Assembly (NCBI RefSeq): GCF_900108315.1
Contig: NZ_FNVB01000011.1
Coordinates: forward strand, 62,001-126,000
DNA from: Saccharopolyspora kobensis
GTDB lineage: Bacteria > Actinomycetota > Actinomycetes > Mycobacteriales > Pseudonocardiaceae
Direction: 5' to 3'
Length of the DNA: 64,000 nt
In this document: piece after piece, positions 57,252-64,000 of the stretch
Position numbering within the stretch: position 1 is the first letter of the stretch
Layout: the number at the start of each line of letters is the position of its first letter
Notes under the pieces: generated by a model
The model's input: the letters and a program-made list of their open reading frames with translations, nothing else
The model's database searches: none
What the model was told of the DNA's origin: nothing
Made by a program: the position numbers and the translations under genes

Positions 57252-57936
57252 CCTGCTCCAGCATCGTCAGGTAGGCGTCGAGCAGGCCCGCGCCGGCGAG
57301 GAGGCTGCGGCTGCGCGCCGTCAACCGGGCCTGCCAGGAGGCGAGGAAAGCGGCCAGCGCGTTCGCTCCGCCCGCCTCGCGCAGCGAGTCGAGGAACTTG
57401 GCGACCTGGGTCAGCGGATAGCCGCCGCGTCGCAGTTGACGTGCGATTTCAGCGTCGCGCACGCTATCCGGCCCGTACTCGCGGTAGCCCGTGGCCCGGT
57501 TGCGCTCCGGGCGCAGGATGCCGTGGGTCTCCCAGGTGCGCAGCGTGGCCGGGTGCACACCGATGCGTCGCGCGAGTTCGCCGACGGTCAGCGGCGGGCC
57601 GGTGACCGTCGGCGTGCTGGACAGGGAGCTCAGCGCCGATGCGACCTCCGTGCGGGTGTCGCGCTCGGCGAGCAGCGAGACGTGCGCGGCGTCGATGAGC
57701 CGGTAGGCGGATTCGGTGTCGCCGCGGTTGCTCGCGCGCATGATTTCCACGGCCTGCTGGTGCCCGTGGCCGCCGCGCAGGGCGAGGAAGGCGCGCAGGG
57801 CCTGCGCGTGCAAAGGCGTGTAGCGGCGGTACCCGGTCTCGCTGCGCTCGGTCGGCGGCAGGACGCCCAACTCGTCGTAGTTGCGGACCGCTTGGGCGGA
57901 AAGCCCGTGCTCCCGGGCGAGGTCGATCGGTCGCAA
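57235..57936 (-). CDS. Regulator with two fused MerR domains
   Basis: A 233-residue protein containing two MerR-type DNA-binding modules in one chain. First: LAREHGLSAQAVRNYDELGV and GYRRYTPLH (residues about 5-45). Second: LTVGELARRIGVHPATLRTW and GYREYGPDS (about 118-160), followed by a C-terminal coiled coil and helix. Normal MerR proteins dimerise; a tandem monomer could bind an asymmetric operator. The TTG at 57936 is chosen for GGAGG six bases upstream. It is divergent from the esterase gene, which is the likely target. Confidence 0.85.
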   Translation of the reverse strand: MRPIDLAREHGLSAQAVRNYDELGVLPPTERSETGYRRYTPLHAQALRAFLALRGGHGHQQAVEIMRASNRGDTESAYRLIDAAHVSLLAERDTRTEVASALSSLSSTPTVTGPPLTVGELARRIGVHPATLRTWETHGILRPERNRATGYREYGPDSVRDAEIARQLRRGGYPLTQVAKFLDSLREAGGANALAAFLASWQARLTARSRSLLAGAGLLDAYLTMLEQVSAAG

Positions 57937-58050
57937 CGCGAACCTCCGATTGAGGCTTTGAGCAGCAATCACCAGGTGGGATTCGCCGGAGTTTCACCCG
58001 AATCTTCAACGATAGCGTCGAGGGCACCGCAAATCGGAGAAGGGGTGCTC

Positions 58051-59238
58051 ATGTCCATTGCCGAGATCGGCCGCCAGCTCGACGACCTCGGTCGCGCCGT
58101 CGACGACCTGCTCGCCGCGCGGCCCGAACCGCCGGTCCTGCTCGGGCTCGGCGAGCCCACGCACGGCATCGAGGCGTTCCCGTTGCTGCGCAACGAACTC
58201 CTGCCCGAGCTCGTCGCACGCGGATACCGGTCGATCGCCTTGGAGACGGATCACTTCGCCGCGTCCGTCGTCGACGACTACGTGGCCGGGCGAGCGGGCG
58301 ACATCGATGAGGTGCTGGAAACCGGGTTCAGCCACCGATTCGGCGCGGTGCCGGGAAACCGAGAGCTCGTCGAATGGCTCCGCGCGCACAACGCCGAGCG
58401 CGACCCGCGGGACCGCGTCCGCTTCTACGGCTTCGACGGGCCGATGGAGATGTCCGGTGCGCCCAGCCCGCGACGCGCGCTCACCTCGGTCATCGACCAC
58501 CTGCCCGCCGCGCTGGAGTTCCCGGAGATCGATGCACTGCTCGGCGACGACGCGGACTGGGAGAACCAAGCGGCCATGTACGACCCGGCGGCGTCCATCG
58601 GAGGCTCGGATCGCGCTCGCGCGCTGCGCGTCGTCGCCGACGACCTCGCCAGCGCTCTGCGCCGCGCGGCGCCGGGCCTGCGCCGCCAGGACCCGGATGC
58701 CCACGACCGAGCCGCCGCGCACGCGCGCACGGCACTGGGCCTGCTGCGCTACCACGCGGCCATGGCCAGCGCCTCGCCCGACCGGATCGCGACCTTGCTC
58801 AGCCTGCGCGCCGAGATGATGGCCGAGAACCTGCTCGCGATCGTGGCCCGGGAGCAGCGCCGCGGACCGACCCTGGTGTTCGCGCACAACGCGCACCTCC
58901 AGCGCGCGAAGTCCGACATGCAGTTCGGCGGGGACGAGGTGAGCTGGGACGACGCGGGCGCGCTCGTCGAACTCGTCCTCGGCGAGCGCTACGTGTTCCT
59001 GGCGACCGACGCCAATCCTCGCAGCGCGCCGGGCACCCTCCAGGGCGAGCTGGCGAGGGCGACCTCCCGCCGCGCCCTGTTCCCGGCGCAAGCCCTGCGC
59101 GCCGCGCTGCCCCCGTCGATCACCGCGGGAGAACCGATCGTGCCCGGCCACCTGCCCCTGAAGCCGGAGCAGCTGACGGGCGCTGACGCGGTCGTCTTCA
59201 TCGCCGACACCGACGGGAAGCAGCACCAGTTCTGGTGA
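58051..59238 (+). CDS. Erythromycin esterase-family hydrolase
   Basis: A 395-residue EreA/EreB-like enzyme; the family hydrolyses the macrolactone of 14-membered macrolides with an activated water. Hallmarks are LLGLGEPTHGIEAFPLLRNE (catalytic Glu/His pair in GEPTHG), IALETDHFAASVVDDYVAG, HRFGAVPGNRELVEWLRAHN and the FAHNAHLQRA motif with the second His. Not all members act on macrolides. The ATG at 58051 follows GGAGAAGGGG. The adjacent double-MerR regulator may sense a drug. Confidence 0.9.
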   Translation: MSIAEIGRQLDDLGRAVDDLLAARPEPPVLLGLGEPTHGIEAFPLLRNELLPELVARGYRSIALETDHFAASVVDDYVAGRAGDIDEVLETGFSHRFGAVPGNRELVEWLRAHNAERDPRDRVRFYGFDGPMEMSGAPSPRRALTSVIDHLPAALEFPEIDALLGDDADWENQAAMYDPAASIGGSDRARALRVVADDLASALRRAAPGLRRQDPDAHDRAAAHARTALGLLRYHAAMASASPDRIATLLSLRAEMMAENLLAIVAREQRRGPTLVFAHNAHLQRAKSDMQFGGDEVSWDDAGALVELVLGERYVFLATDANPRSAPGTLQGELARATSRRALFPAQALRAALPPSITAGEPIVPGHLPLKPEQLTGADAVVFIADTDGKQHQFW

Positions 59239-59307
59239 CCGGGTCGTGTCCGGATGTGACAGCCGATCGTCATTGAGGACATCACGGGCAGCGGTGAACA
59301 TGGAGCC

Positions 59308-60297
59308 ATGTCCATCGCGCACCGCGTCGTCATCGCGGTCTTCCCCGACGTCGACCTGCTCGACGTCACCGGCCCGGCCGAGGTCTTCGCGCTGGCCAAC
59401 CGGGAGACCGCCGGGCGGGCCGGCTACCAGGTCAGGCTGGCCGGGCCGGTCGCAGGCGAGGTCCGCACCTCGGCGGGGGTGCGGATGCTCGCCGACGTGG
59501 CCTTCGACGACGTCGGCGACGACGTCGACACCCTCCTGGTGCCGGGAGCGGTCGACATGACCGACGCCGGGCCCGTCGCCCGCATCGATCCCGACGTGGT
59601 GGCGTGGGTGCGGGAGACCTCCGCGCACGCCCGGCGCGTCGCGTCGGTGTGCGTGGGCGCGCACGTGCTGGCCGCCGCCGGGTTGCTGGGCGGCAAGACG
59701 GCGACCACCCACTGGTCGACCGCCGCGCAGCTCGCCGCCGAGCACCCGGACGTCGCGGTCGATCCCGACCCGATCTTCGTGCGCACCGACGGCGGCAGGC
59801 TGTGGACCGGGGCCGGGATCAGCGCCTGCCTGGACCTGGCGCTGGCCCTGGTCGCCGAGGACCACGGCGAGCAGACGGCGCTGGCGGTGGCCCGGCAGCT
59901 GGTGATGTACCTGAAGCGGCAGGGCGGGCAGAGCCAGTTCTCCGTGCCGCTGAGCCGCCCGGCGGGCCGTCGGGACATCGACGAGTTGCGGGTGTGGATC
60001 GCCGACCACCTCGACGCGGACCTGTCCGCGCGGGCGCTGGCCGAGCGGATGTGCCTGAGCGAGCGGCACTTCGCCCGCGTCTTCAAGCAGGAGACCGGCA
60101 CCAGCCCGGCGACCTACGTCGAAGCGGCCCGCGTCGAGCTGGCCCGCCGCCTGCTGGAGACCACCGACTGCCCGCTCGACCAGGTCGCGGCGGCCGCCGG
60201 GCTCGGCTCGGCGGAGACCCTGCACCGCGCGTTCCGGCGGCAGCTGGCCACCACGCCGGCGGCGTACCGGAGGCGCTTCCGCACGCCGGCCGCCTGA
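59308..60297 (+). CDS. GlxA-family AraC-type regulator
   Basis: A 329-residue regulator. The N-terminal DJ-1/PfpI-like domain has FPDVDLLDVTGPAEVFALAN and VCVGAHVLAAAG (nucleophile-elbow Cys), then C-terminal AraC HTHs: LSARALAERMCLSERHFARV and TDCPLDQVAAAAGLGSAETL. GlxA regulators sense small metabolites through the DJ-1 fold. 70 bases upstream of the cysteine hydrolase gene on the same strand, so probably its regulator or operon partner. Confidence 0.93.
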   Translation: MSIAHRVVIAVFPDVDLLDVTGPAEVFALANRETAGRAGYQVRLAGPVAGEVRTSAGVRMLADVAFDDVGDDVDTLLVPGAVDMTDAGPVARIDPDVVAWVRETSAHARRVASVCVGAHVLAAAGLLGGKTATTHWSTAAQLAAEHPDVAVDPDPIFVRTDGGRLWTGAGISACLDLALALVAEDHGEQTALAVARQLVMYLKRQGGQSQFSVPLSRPAGRRDIDELRVWIADHLDADLSARALAERMCLSERHFARVFKQETGTSPATYVEAARVELARRLLETTDCPLDQVAAAAGLGSAETLHRAFRRQLATTPAAYRRRFRTPAA

Positions 60298-60367
60298 CCC
60301 GGCGATCGATCCCCCCTCGGCGAAGGGGTGCTTCGCCATGCCCGCTCACCGGACGAGAGGACGTTCC

Positions 60368-60967
60368 ATGACATCCAAGACCCTGCGCGACGTGATCGGC
60401 CTGAGCGCCGAGCCGCCCCGGCTGAGCGAATCCGCGCTGATCCTGATCGACTTCCAGAACACCTACCGCACCGGCGTCATGGCCCTGGACGGCGCCGAGG
60501 AGGCCCTGTCGGCGGCCGCCCGGCTGCTGGAGCGTGCGCGAGCGGCGGGAATCCCGGTCGTCCACGTCATCAACGACGGCGGCGAGGGCACGCCGTACGA
60601 CATCCGCGCGCACATCGGCGCCATCAGCGACGAGGTCGCGCCGGTCGATGGCGAGCCGGTGGTGGTCAAGCAGTTCCCCAACGCCTTCCACGCCACCGAG
60701 CTGGAGAAGACGCTGAAGGACCTCGACATCGGCGGCGACCTGGTGCTGGCCGGGTTCATGACGCATATGTGCGTCACCTTCACCGCCCAGGGCGCGTTCA
60801 ACCTCGGCTACCGGCCCACGGTCGTCGCCGAGGCGACCGCGACCCGGACGCTCCCAACCCCGGACGGCACGTCGCTGCCTTCGCCTTCGCTCCAGGCAGC
60901 GGCGCTGACCACGATCACCGACCTGTTCGGCCTCGTGGTCCCCACCGCCGAATCCCTCCAGGAGTGA
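60368..60967 (+). CDS. Isochorismatase-like cysteine hydrolase
   Basis: A 199-residue hydrolase. Catalytic triad positions are visible: Asp in ALILIDFQNTYRTG, Lys in VVVKQFPNAFHATELE, and Cys in GFMTHMCVTFTAQGAFNLGY. Members cleave isochorismate, nicotinamide or N-carbamoyl compounds; the FQNTY form is common in unassigned amidohydrolase-like types. It is downstream of the GlxA regulator; a perfect hairpin follows. Confidence 0.92.
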   Translation: MTSKTLRDVIGLSAEPPRLSESALILIDFQNTYRTGVMALDGAEEALSAAARLLERARAAGIPVVHVINDGGEGTPYDIRAHIGAISDEVAPVDGEPVVVKQFPNAFHATELEKTLKDLDIGGDLVLAGFMTHMCVTFTAQGAFNLGYRPTVVAEATATRTLPTPDGTSLPSPSLQAAALTTITDLFGLVVPTAESLQE

Positions 60968-60981
60968 CCGCATCCCTGCGT

Positions 60982-61012
60982 CGGCGTCCACTGTGGAAAT
61001 AGGTGGACGCCG
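60982..61012. terminator. Perfect 10-bp terminator
   Basis: CGGCGTCCAC (60982-60991) pairs with GTGGACGCCG (61003-61012), loop 11 bases, just after the cysteine hydrolase. Confidence 0.8.
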
Positions 61013-61055
61013 TTCGCGGCGGGACGGAAACTGTCGGACGTCCAGCGAGCCGGCA

Positions 61056-61165
61056 GACCTGTTCGGCCGCGTGGCCGCCGACTACGATCGGACGATCCCC
61101 TTCTCCGCCACTTCCGGCCAGCGCCTGGTGACCTGGACGGTTGTGCCGCGCGACGCCCGTGTGCC
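61056..61165 (+). pseudogene. Methyltransferase N-terminal remnant
   Basis: The plus-strand frame reads DLFGRVAADYDRTIPFSATS then GQRLVTW and a corrupted PRDARV (expected PGARVLDVG). This is the start of a SAM methyltransferase of the UbiE/type 11 kind, cut before the SAM-binding glycines. No intact continuation follows; the TetR gene lies beyond on the other strand. Confidence 0.6.
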
Positions 61166-61218
61166 GGGCGTTTCAGCCTCCGCTCGTCGGGGTTCTCCCC
61201 GAGATCGCCCCTGGGAGG

Positions 61219-61830
61219 TCAGCAGAGGTCGCGCAGGCTGAGCGGGGCGGGCGGTGGGAGAGGTTCGGCGTGCTCGGCTCGCAGGGAGTTGAGCAGGTAG
61301 CCCAGCAGTCGGCGGGAGGCGGCCGGAGTCGTCACGCCGTTGTTCGCCATGAGCAGCAGTGTGAGATCGCTGAGCTCGAAATCGGCGCGGAGCGCACCGG
61401 CCTCCTTGGCGCGGTCGGCCAGCGCGGCGAAACTGCGCAGCGCGCGGTCGAGTTCCTGGTCAACGTTGACGGTTGCGGGCAGCGCCGCGAGGAAGGCCGC
61501 GCTGAAACCGCGGTCGTCGGCCTGCATGGCGAACACCTTCTCGAGCACCGAGCAGAACCCGCGCCACGGATCGGGATCGTCCAGCGCCTCGTGGACGACC
61601 GCGGTGCAGTTCGCGAACCGGTCGGCGAACGCCTCGGTGATCAGCGATTCCTTCGTGGGGAAGCGGCGGTAGAGGGTGGCGACGCCGACCTCGGCGCGCC
61701 GGGCGATCGCGGCCATCGGCACGTCGAGGCCGCGCTCGGCGAACAGCGCCCGCGCCACCTCGACGATGCGATCGCGGTTCTGCCGCGCGTCGACGCGCAG
61801 CTCGGGCAGGTGAGACGGCTGCGTGCTCAT
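61219..61830 (-). CDS. TetR-family repressor
   Basis: A 203-residue TetR: DRIVEVARALFAERGLDVPM then AAIARRAEVGVATLYRRFPT as the HTH. It is divergent from the deazaflavin-dependent reductase with an AAGTGGAG/CTCCACTT dyad between, so it is likely its repressor. The ATG at 61830 is used rather than the upstream frame start. Confidence 0.92.
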   Translation of the reverse strand: MSTQPSHLPELRVDARQNRDRIVEVARALFAERGLDVPMAAIARRAEVGVATLYRRFPTKESLITEAFADRFANCTAVVHEALDDPDPWRGFCSVLEKVFAMQADDRGFSAAFLAALPATVNVDQELDRALRSFAALADRAKEAGALRADFELSDLTLLLMANNGVTTPAASRRLLGYLLNSLRAEHAEPLPPPAPLSLRDLC

Positions 61831-61847
61831 CGCTCTCACTTTAGCTC

Positions 61848-61869
61848 AAGTGGAGGGGGTGCTCCACTT
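61848..61869. promoter_or_regulatory. TetR operator AAGTGGAG-N6-CTCCACTT
   Basis: Perfect 8-bp arms at 61848-61855 and 61862-61869, between the TetR gene start (61830) and the reductase gene (61930). Confidence 0.8.
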
Positions 61870-61929
61870 TTCTTGCTAGCGTTGTCCGTGCAGGTGGAAG
61901 GCGGTTTCGAGAGCGAATCGAGGAGTCTC

Positions 61930-62283
61930 ATGAGGGTCGGAGGAGCACGGACGGAGCGCGTGGTCGGCGGCTTCAACGCGTGGATGATCGCGCTGAGCCG
62001 ATCGCCGCGGTGGGGTCGGCCGGTCCGCAAGCACTTCACGGTCATCACCTACACCGGCCGTCGTTCGGGACGCACCTTCACGGCCCCGGTCGGCTACCGA
62101 AGAAAGGGCGACACCGTCACGATCGGCGTCCACGTCCCCAACGCCAAGAATTGGTGGCGGAACTTCACCGGCGAAGGCGGCCCGATCACCCTGGAACTCG
62201 ACGAAACCCCTCGCGAGGGCCACGCGATCGCCCGCCGCGACGAGAAGGGCCGCGTGACGGTCACCGTGCAACTGACGGACTGA
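61930..62283 (+). CDS. Deazaflavin (F420)-dependent nitroreductase/quinone reductase
   Basis: A 117-residue DDN-family split-barrel protein: KHFTVITYTGRRSGRTFTAP, VGYRRKGDTVTIGVHVPN and AKNWWRNF. The family uses F420H2 to reduce quinones or nitroaromatics in actinobacteria. RBS AGGAGTCTC before the ATG. Regulated with the adjacent TetR. Confidence 0.9.
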   Translation: MRVGGARTERVVGGFNAWMIALSRSPRWGRPVRKHFTVITYTGRRSGRTFTAPVGYRRKGDTVTIGVHVPNAKNWWRNFTGEGGPITLELDETPREGHAIARRDEKGRVTVTVQLTD

Positions 62284-62319
62284 AGGCCTCCGCAGCCCCG
62301 CCGCCCCGGAACCACCGCA

Positions 62320-62357
62320 ATTTCAATTGAAATCACACCTCCAATTTCAATTGAAAT
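62320..62357. repeat. Paired 14-bp dyads, copy C
   Basis: ATTTCAATTGAAAT at 62320-62333 and 62344-62357, separated by 10 bases, centres 24 bp apart. The geometry is identical to copies A and B at 32.3 kb, 30 kb away. It lies between the reductase gene and the ThrRS leader. Confidence 0.85.
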
Positions 62358-62544
62358 TGCGTTCCGGAGGCCGGAGCGGGCCTCTGCTCGCCGCACGATC
62401 CGGCCGAGGCGCGGGACGAACGGGTGCGGCTGATGTCCGAACCGCCACCGCGATCCCGCGGTGGCCTGCGGCGGGTGCTGGCTCCGCTGGACGAGGAACT
62501 CCGGCGCACTGTTCGGAATCACGTCGTGCCCGCGCGCGGTGGGC

Positions 62545-62553
62545 TGCTAACGT
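62545..62553 (+). promoter_or_regulatory. Extended -10 promoter of the thrS2 leader
   Basis: TGC-TAACGT, an extended -10 element, ends eight bases before the leader peptide's GTG, so transcription would start at or next to that GTG. This predicts a leaderless leader peptide. No clear -35 is visible, as expected for extended -10 promoters. Confidence 0.55.
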
Positions 62554-62560
62554 CGTCGGT

Positions 62561-62611
62561 GTGAAGCGCGCTGGTCTGACTACGACGCCGGACGACGTCC
62601 CGGCGCGCTGA
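62561..62611 (+). CDS. Thr-rich leader peptide of the thrS2 attenuator
   Basis: A 16-residue peptide, MKRAGLTTTPDDVPAR, starting at GTG 62561 with stop at 62609-62611. Three consecutive Thr codons (62579-62587) sit just before a hairpin and 37 bases upstream of a strong terminator, ahead of a ThrRS gene. This is the classic layout of ribosome-mediated attenuation: scarcity of charged tRNA-Thr stalls the ribosome and lets the downstream gene be read. Confidence 0.7.
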   Translation: MKRAGLTTTPDDVPAR

Positions 62612-62623
62612 CTGCTGTTCTCG

Positions 62624-62655
62624 CGAAGCTCCGGGGCGGGTGCCCCGGAGCTTCG
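62624..62655 (+). terminator. Attenuator terminator of thrS2
   Basis: CGAAGCTCCGGGGC (62624-62637) pairs perfectly with GCCCCGGAGCTTCG (62642-62655), loop GGGT. Its left arm CCGGGGC (62631-62637) can alternatively pair with GTCCCGG (62597-62603), the antiterminator. That same region is otherwise held by CGCCGG (62586-62591) with CCGGCG (62600-62605). Confidence 0.75.
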
Positions 62656-62695
62656 TCGTGTGGTCACCCGCCTCATCACCGGTGAGGAGACCACC

Positions 62696-63895
62696 ATGCA
62701 CGACCACCGCAAGCTCGGCCGCGAGCTGGGGCTGTTCGACACCGACCCGCTGATCGGCGCCGGGCTGCCGTACTGGCTGCCCGACGGAGCCGTCGTGCGG
62801 CACACCCTGGAGGAGTACATCCGCGACGCCGAGCGGCGGGCGGGATACCGGCACGTCTGCTCACCGGTGCTGGGCAAGCGCGAGCTGTACGAGATCTCCG
62901 GCCACTGGGAGCACTACCGCGACGACATGTTCCCGCCGATGGATCTCGGCGGCGAACAGGTGGTGCTGCGCCCGAGCCTGTGCCCGCACCACGCGGTCAT
63001 CTACCGGTCGCGCTCGCACAGCTACCGGGAACTGCCGCTGCGGATGGCGGAACTGGGCGGCATGTACCGCTCGGAGCTCTCCGGCGTGCTCGGCGGCCTG
63101 ACCCGCGTGCGCGCGATCCAGCTCAACGACGCGCACATCTTCTGCACCCTCGACCAGGTCGCCGAGGAGGCCGCGGCCGCGCTGGAACTGATCCGCAGCG
63201 CCTACGCGGCGATGGGCATCAGCGCCGCCCGCTACCGGCTCTCGCTGGCAGGTGAAGGCGGGAAGTACGTCGCAGCACCGGAGAACTGGAAGCGCGCGGC
63301 CGCCCTGCTCACCGAAGTCCTCGACCGCAGCGGCCTGGAGTACGAGGCCGTCGAGGGCGAAGCGGCGTTCTACGGCCCGAAGATCGACGTGCAGGTCGCC
63401 GACAGCGCAGGCCGCGAATCGACCCTGTCCACCGTGCAGGTCGACTTCCACCAGCCCGAGCGGTTCGACCTGCACTACACCGGCCCGGACGGCGCCAAGC
63501 ACCGGCCGGTCATGGTGCACCGCAGCATCATCGGCAGCGTGGAACGAGCCGTCGCGCACCTCATCGAGGTGCACGGCGGGGCCTTCCCCGCCTGGCTGGC
63601 GCCGACCCAGCTCGTGATCCTGCCGATCTCCGACGCCGAGCTGCCGCACGCGGACCGCTTCGCCCGGCAGTGCCTGCGACGAGGTCTGCGCGCGGAGCTC
63701 TCGCCCCCGGACCGGGGCAGCCTCGGCGCGCGCATCCGCGAAGCCCGGCTGGTGCCCTACCAGGTGGTGATCGGCGCGAAGGAGGCCGAAGCGGACCTGG
63801 TCTCGGTGCGCCTGCGCGACGGTCAGCGCCTGGACGCCCAACCGGCCGAGGAGTTCCTGGCCGGTCTCGGCGACCTTCGGTCCTCAGTGGACTGA
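62696..63895 (+). CDS. thrS2: Truncated threonyl-tRNA synthetase lacking editing domains
   Basis: A 399-residue ThrRS with only the catalytic core and anticodon-binding domain; bacterial ThrRS normally has about 640 with TGS and editing domains. The start MHDHRKLGRELGLF corresponds to the beginning of the core. Motif 2-region zinc ligand Cys lies in RPSLCPHHAVIY, the second in NDAHIFCT, the third His in VMVHRSIIGSVERAVAHLIE (motif 3). It ligates Thr to tRNA-Thr. Loss of editing suggests a second, stress or resistance isoform. The ATG at 62696 follows GGTGAGGAG. The attenuator lies upstream. Confidence 0.93.
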   Translation: MHDHRKLGRELGLFDTDPLIGAGLPYWLPDGAVVRHTLEEYIRDAERRAGYRHVCSPVLGKRELYEISGHWEHYRDDMFPPMDLGGEQVVLRPSLCPHHAVIYRSRSHSYRELPLRMAELGGMYRSELSGVLGGLTRVRAIQLNDAHIFCTLDQVAEEAAAALELIRSAYAAMGISAARYRLSLAGEGGKYVAAPENWKRAAALLTEVLDRSGLEYEAVEGEAAFYGPKIDVQVADSAGRESTLSTVQVDFHQPERFDLHYTGPDGAKHRPVMVHRSIIGSVERAVAHLIEVHGGAFPAWLAPTQLVILPISDAELPHADRFARQCLRRGLRAELSPPDRGSLGARIREARLVPYQVVIGAKEAEADLVSVRLRDGQRLDAQPAEEFLAGLGDLRSSVD

Positions 63896-63952
63896 ACAGC
63901 CCTTTTTCGGGAGGTGTGACAACCACCGGGGCCGTTGGACGTCTGAACGGGT

Positions 63953-64000
63953 ATGAACACCCGACGCATGCGGAACGACTGGAGCGCACGGCCGGCGGCG
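63953..64000 (+). CDS. Start of a further gene (partial)
   Basis: An ATG at 63953 opens a frame to the window edge (MNTRRMRNDWSARPAA). An AACGGGT tract is the only ribosome-site candidate. Too short to assign; it could also be non-coding. Confidence 0.35.
   Translation, partial: MNTRRMRNDWSARPAA

Noticed and set aside
62696..63895. T-box control of thrS2
   Set aside because: T-box elements precede many Firmicute and some actinobacterial synthetase genes, but no specifier stem or conserved T-box sequence is visible. The leader-peptide mechanism fits better.
1..64000. CRISPR array, tRNA genes, insertion sequences
   Set aside because: No regularly spaced direct repeats, cloverleaf sequences or transposase frames were seen when reading both strands. 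The short repeats found are palindromic and few.

Overview
This is a high-GC actinobacterial chromosome segment. Gene order, dense overlapping operons, frequent GTG/TTG starts and perfect GC-rich hairpins at most convergent gene ends all fit. The block GT87 membrane protein - endonuclease IV - secreted Pro-rich protein - rpsF - ssb - rpsR - rplI - dnaB and the overall gene repertoire suggest the Pseudonocardiaceae, possibly Saccharopolyspora. This is an inference; no 16S gene is present. I see no tRNA, rRNA, CRISPR array, insertion sequence, prophage or biosynthetic gene cluster.

Layout. 1-5.5 kb: a truncated membrane (sensor-kinase-like) gene, an ATPase/FtsX-type permease pair with repeated GGCCGATCGGCC dyads around it, and a divergent nitric oxide synthase oxygenase. 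5.6-14.4 kb: small enzymes (SnoaL-like, GNAT, DinB), trmB, a universal stress protein, an ABC-2 exporter pair, a HAD hydrolase and a NarL-type two-component pair. 14.5-18.5 kb: two dynamin-like GTPases with a small GrpE-like gene between them. 18.6-30.7 kb: DoxX, Nudix, PhoX, an MFS exporter behind a 44-bp nested dyad, a helical-repeat protein, an ATPase-LuxR regulator and an MBL-rhodanese persulfide enzyme with a cupin. 31-34.2 kb: a two-subunit CrcB fluoride channel operon with DUF190, an array of paired AT-rich dyads, a TipA-like MerR regulator and an iron-box-controlled heme oxygenase. 34.3-45 kb: a FadE5-like acyl-CoA dehydrogenase with twin operators, a DUF3224/WYL pair, and the core replication/ribosomal block. 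dnaB is preceded by about nine same-oriented DnaA-like boxes. 45-64 kb: an accessory region of regulator/enzyme pairs (WYL/VOC, TetR/FAD monooxygenase, MarR/SnoaL, ECF41/CMD, YCII/ECF42, TetR/NmrA, double MerR/erythromycin esterase, GlxA/cysteine hydrolase, TetR/deazaflavin reductase). Gene remnants are interspersed. It ends with an editing-domain-less threonyl-tRNA synthetase behind what looks like a complete leader-peptide attenuator.

How the genes work together. Many units here are a regulator divergent from its likely target, with a visible dyad between them. Stress themes recur: nitric oxide, fluoride, sulfide, iron/heme, macrolide, flavin oxidation and ECF sigma factors. The strongest non-gene signals are the phased DnaA-box array upstream of dnaB (43184-43348), the Thr attenuator (62545-62655), and three copies of the 14-bp dyad ATTTCMATTGAAAT paired at an invariant 24-bp pitch (32347-32384, 32465-32502, 62320-62357).
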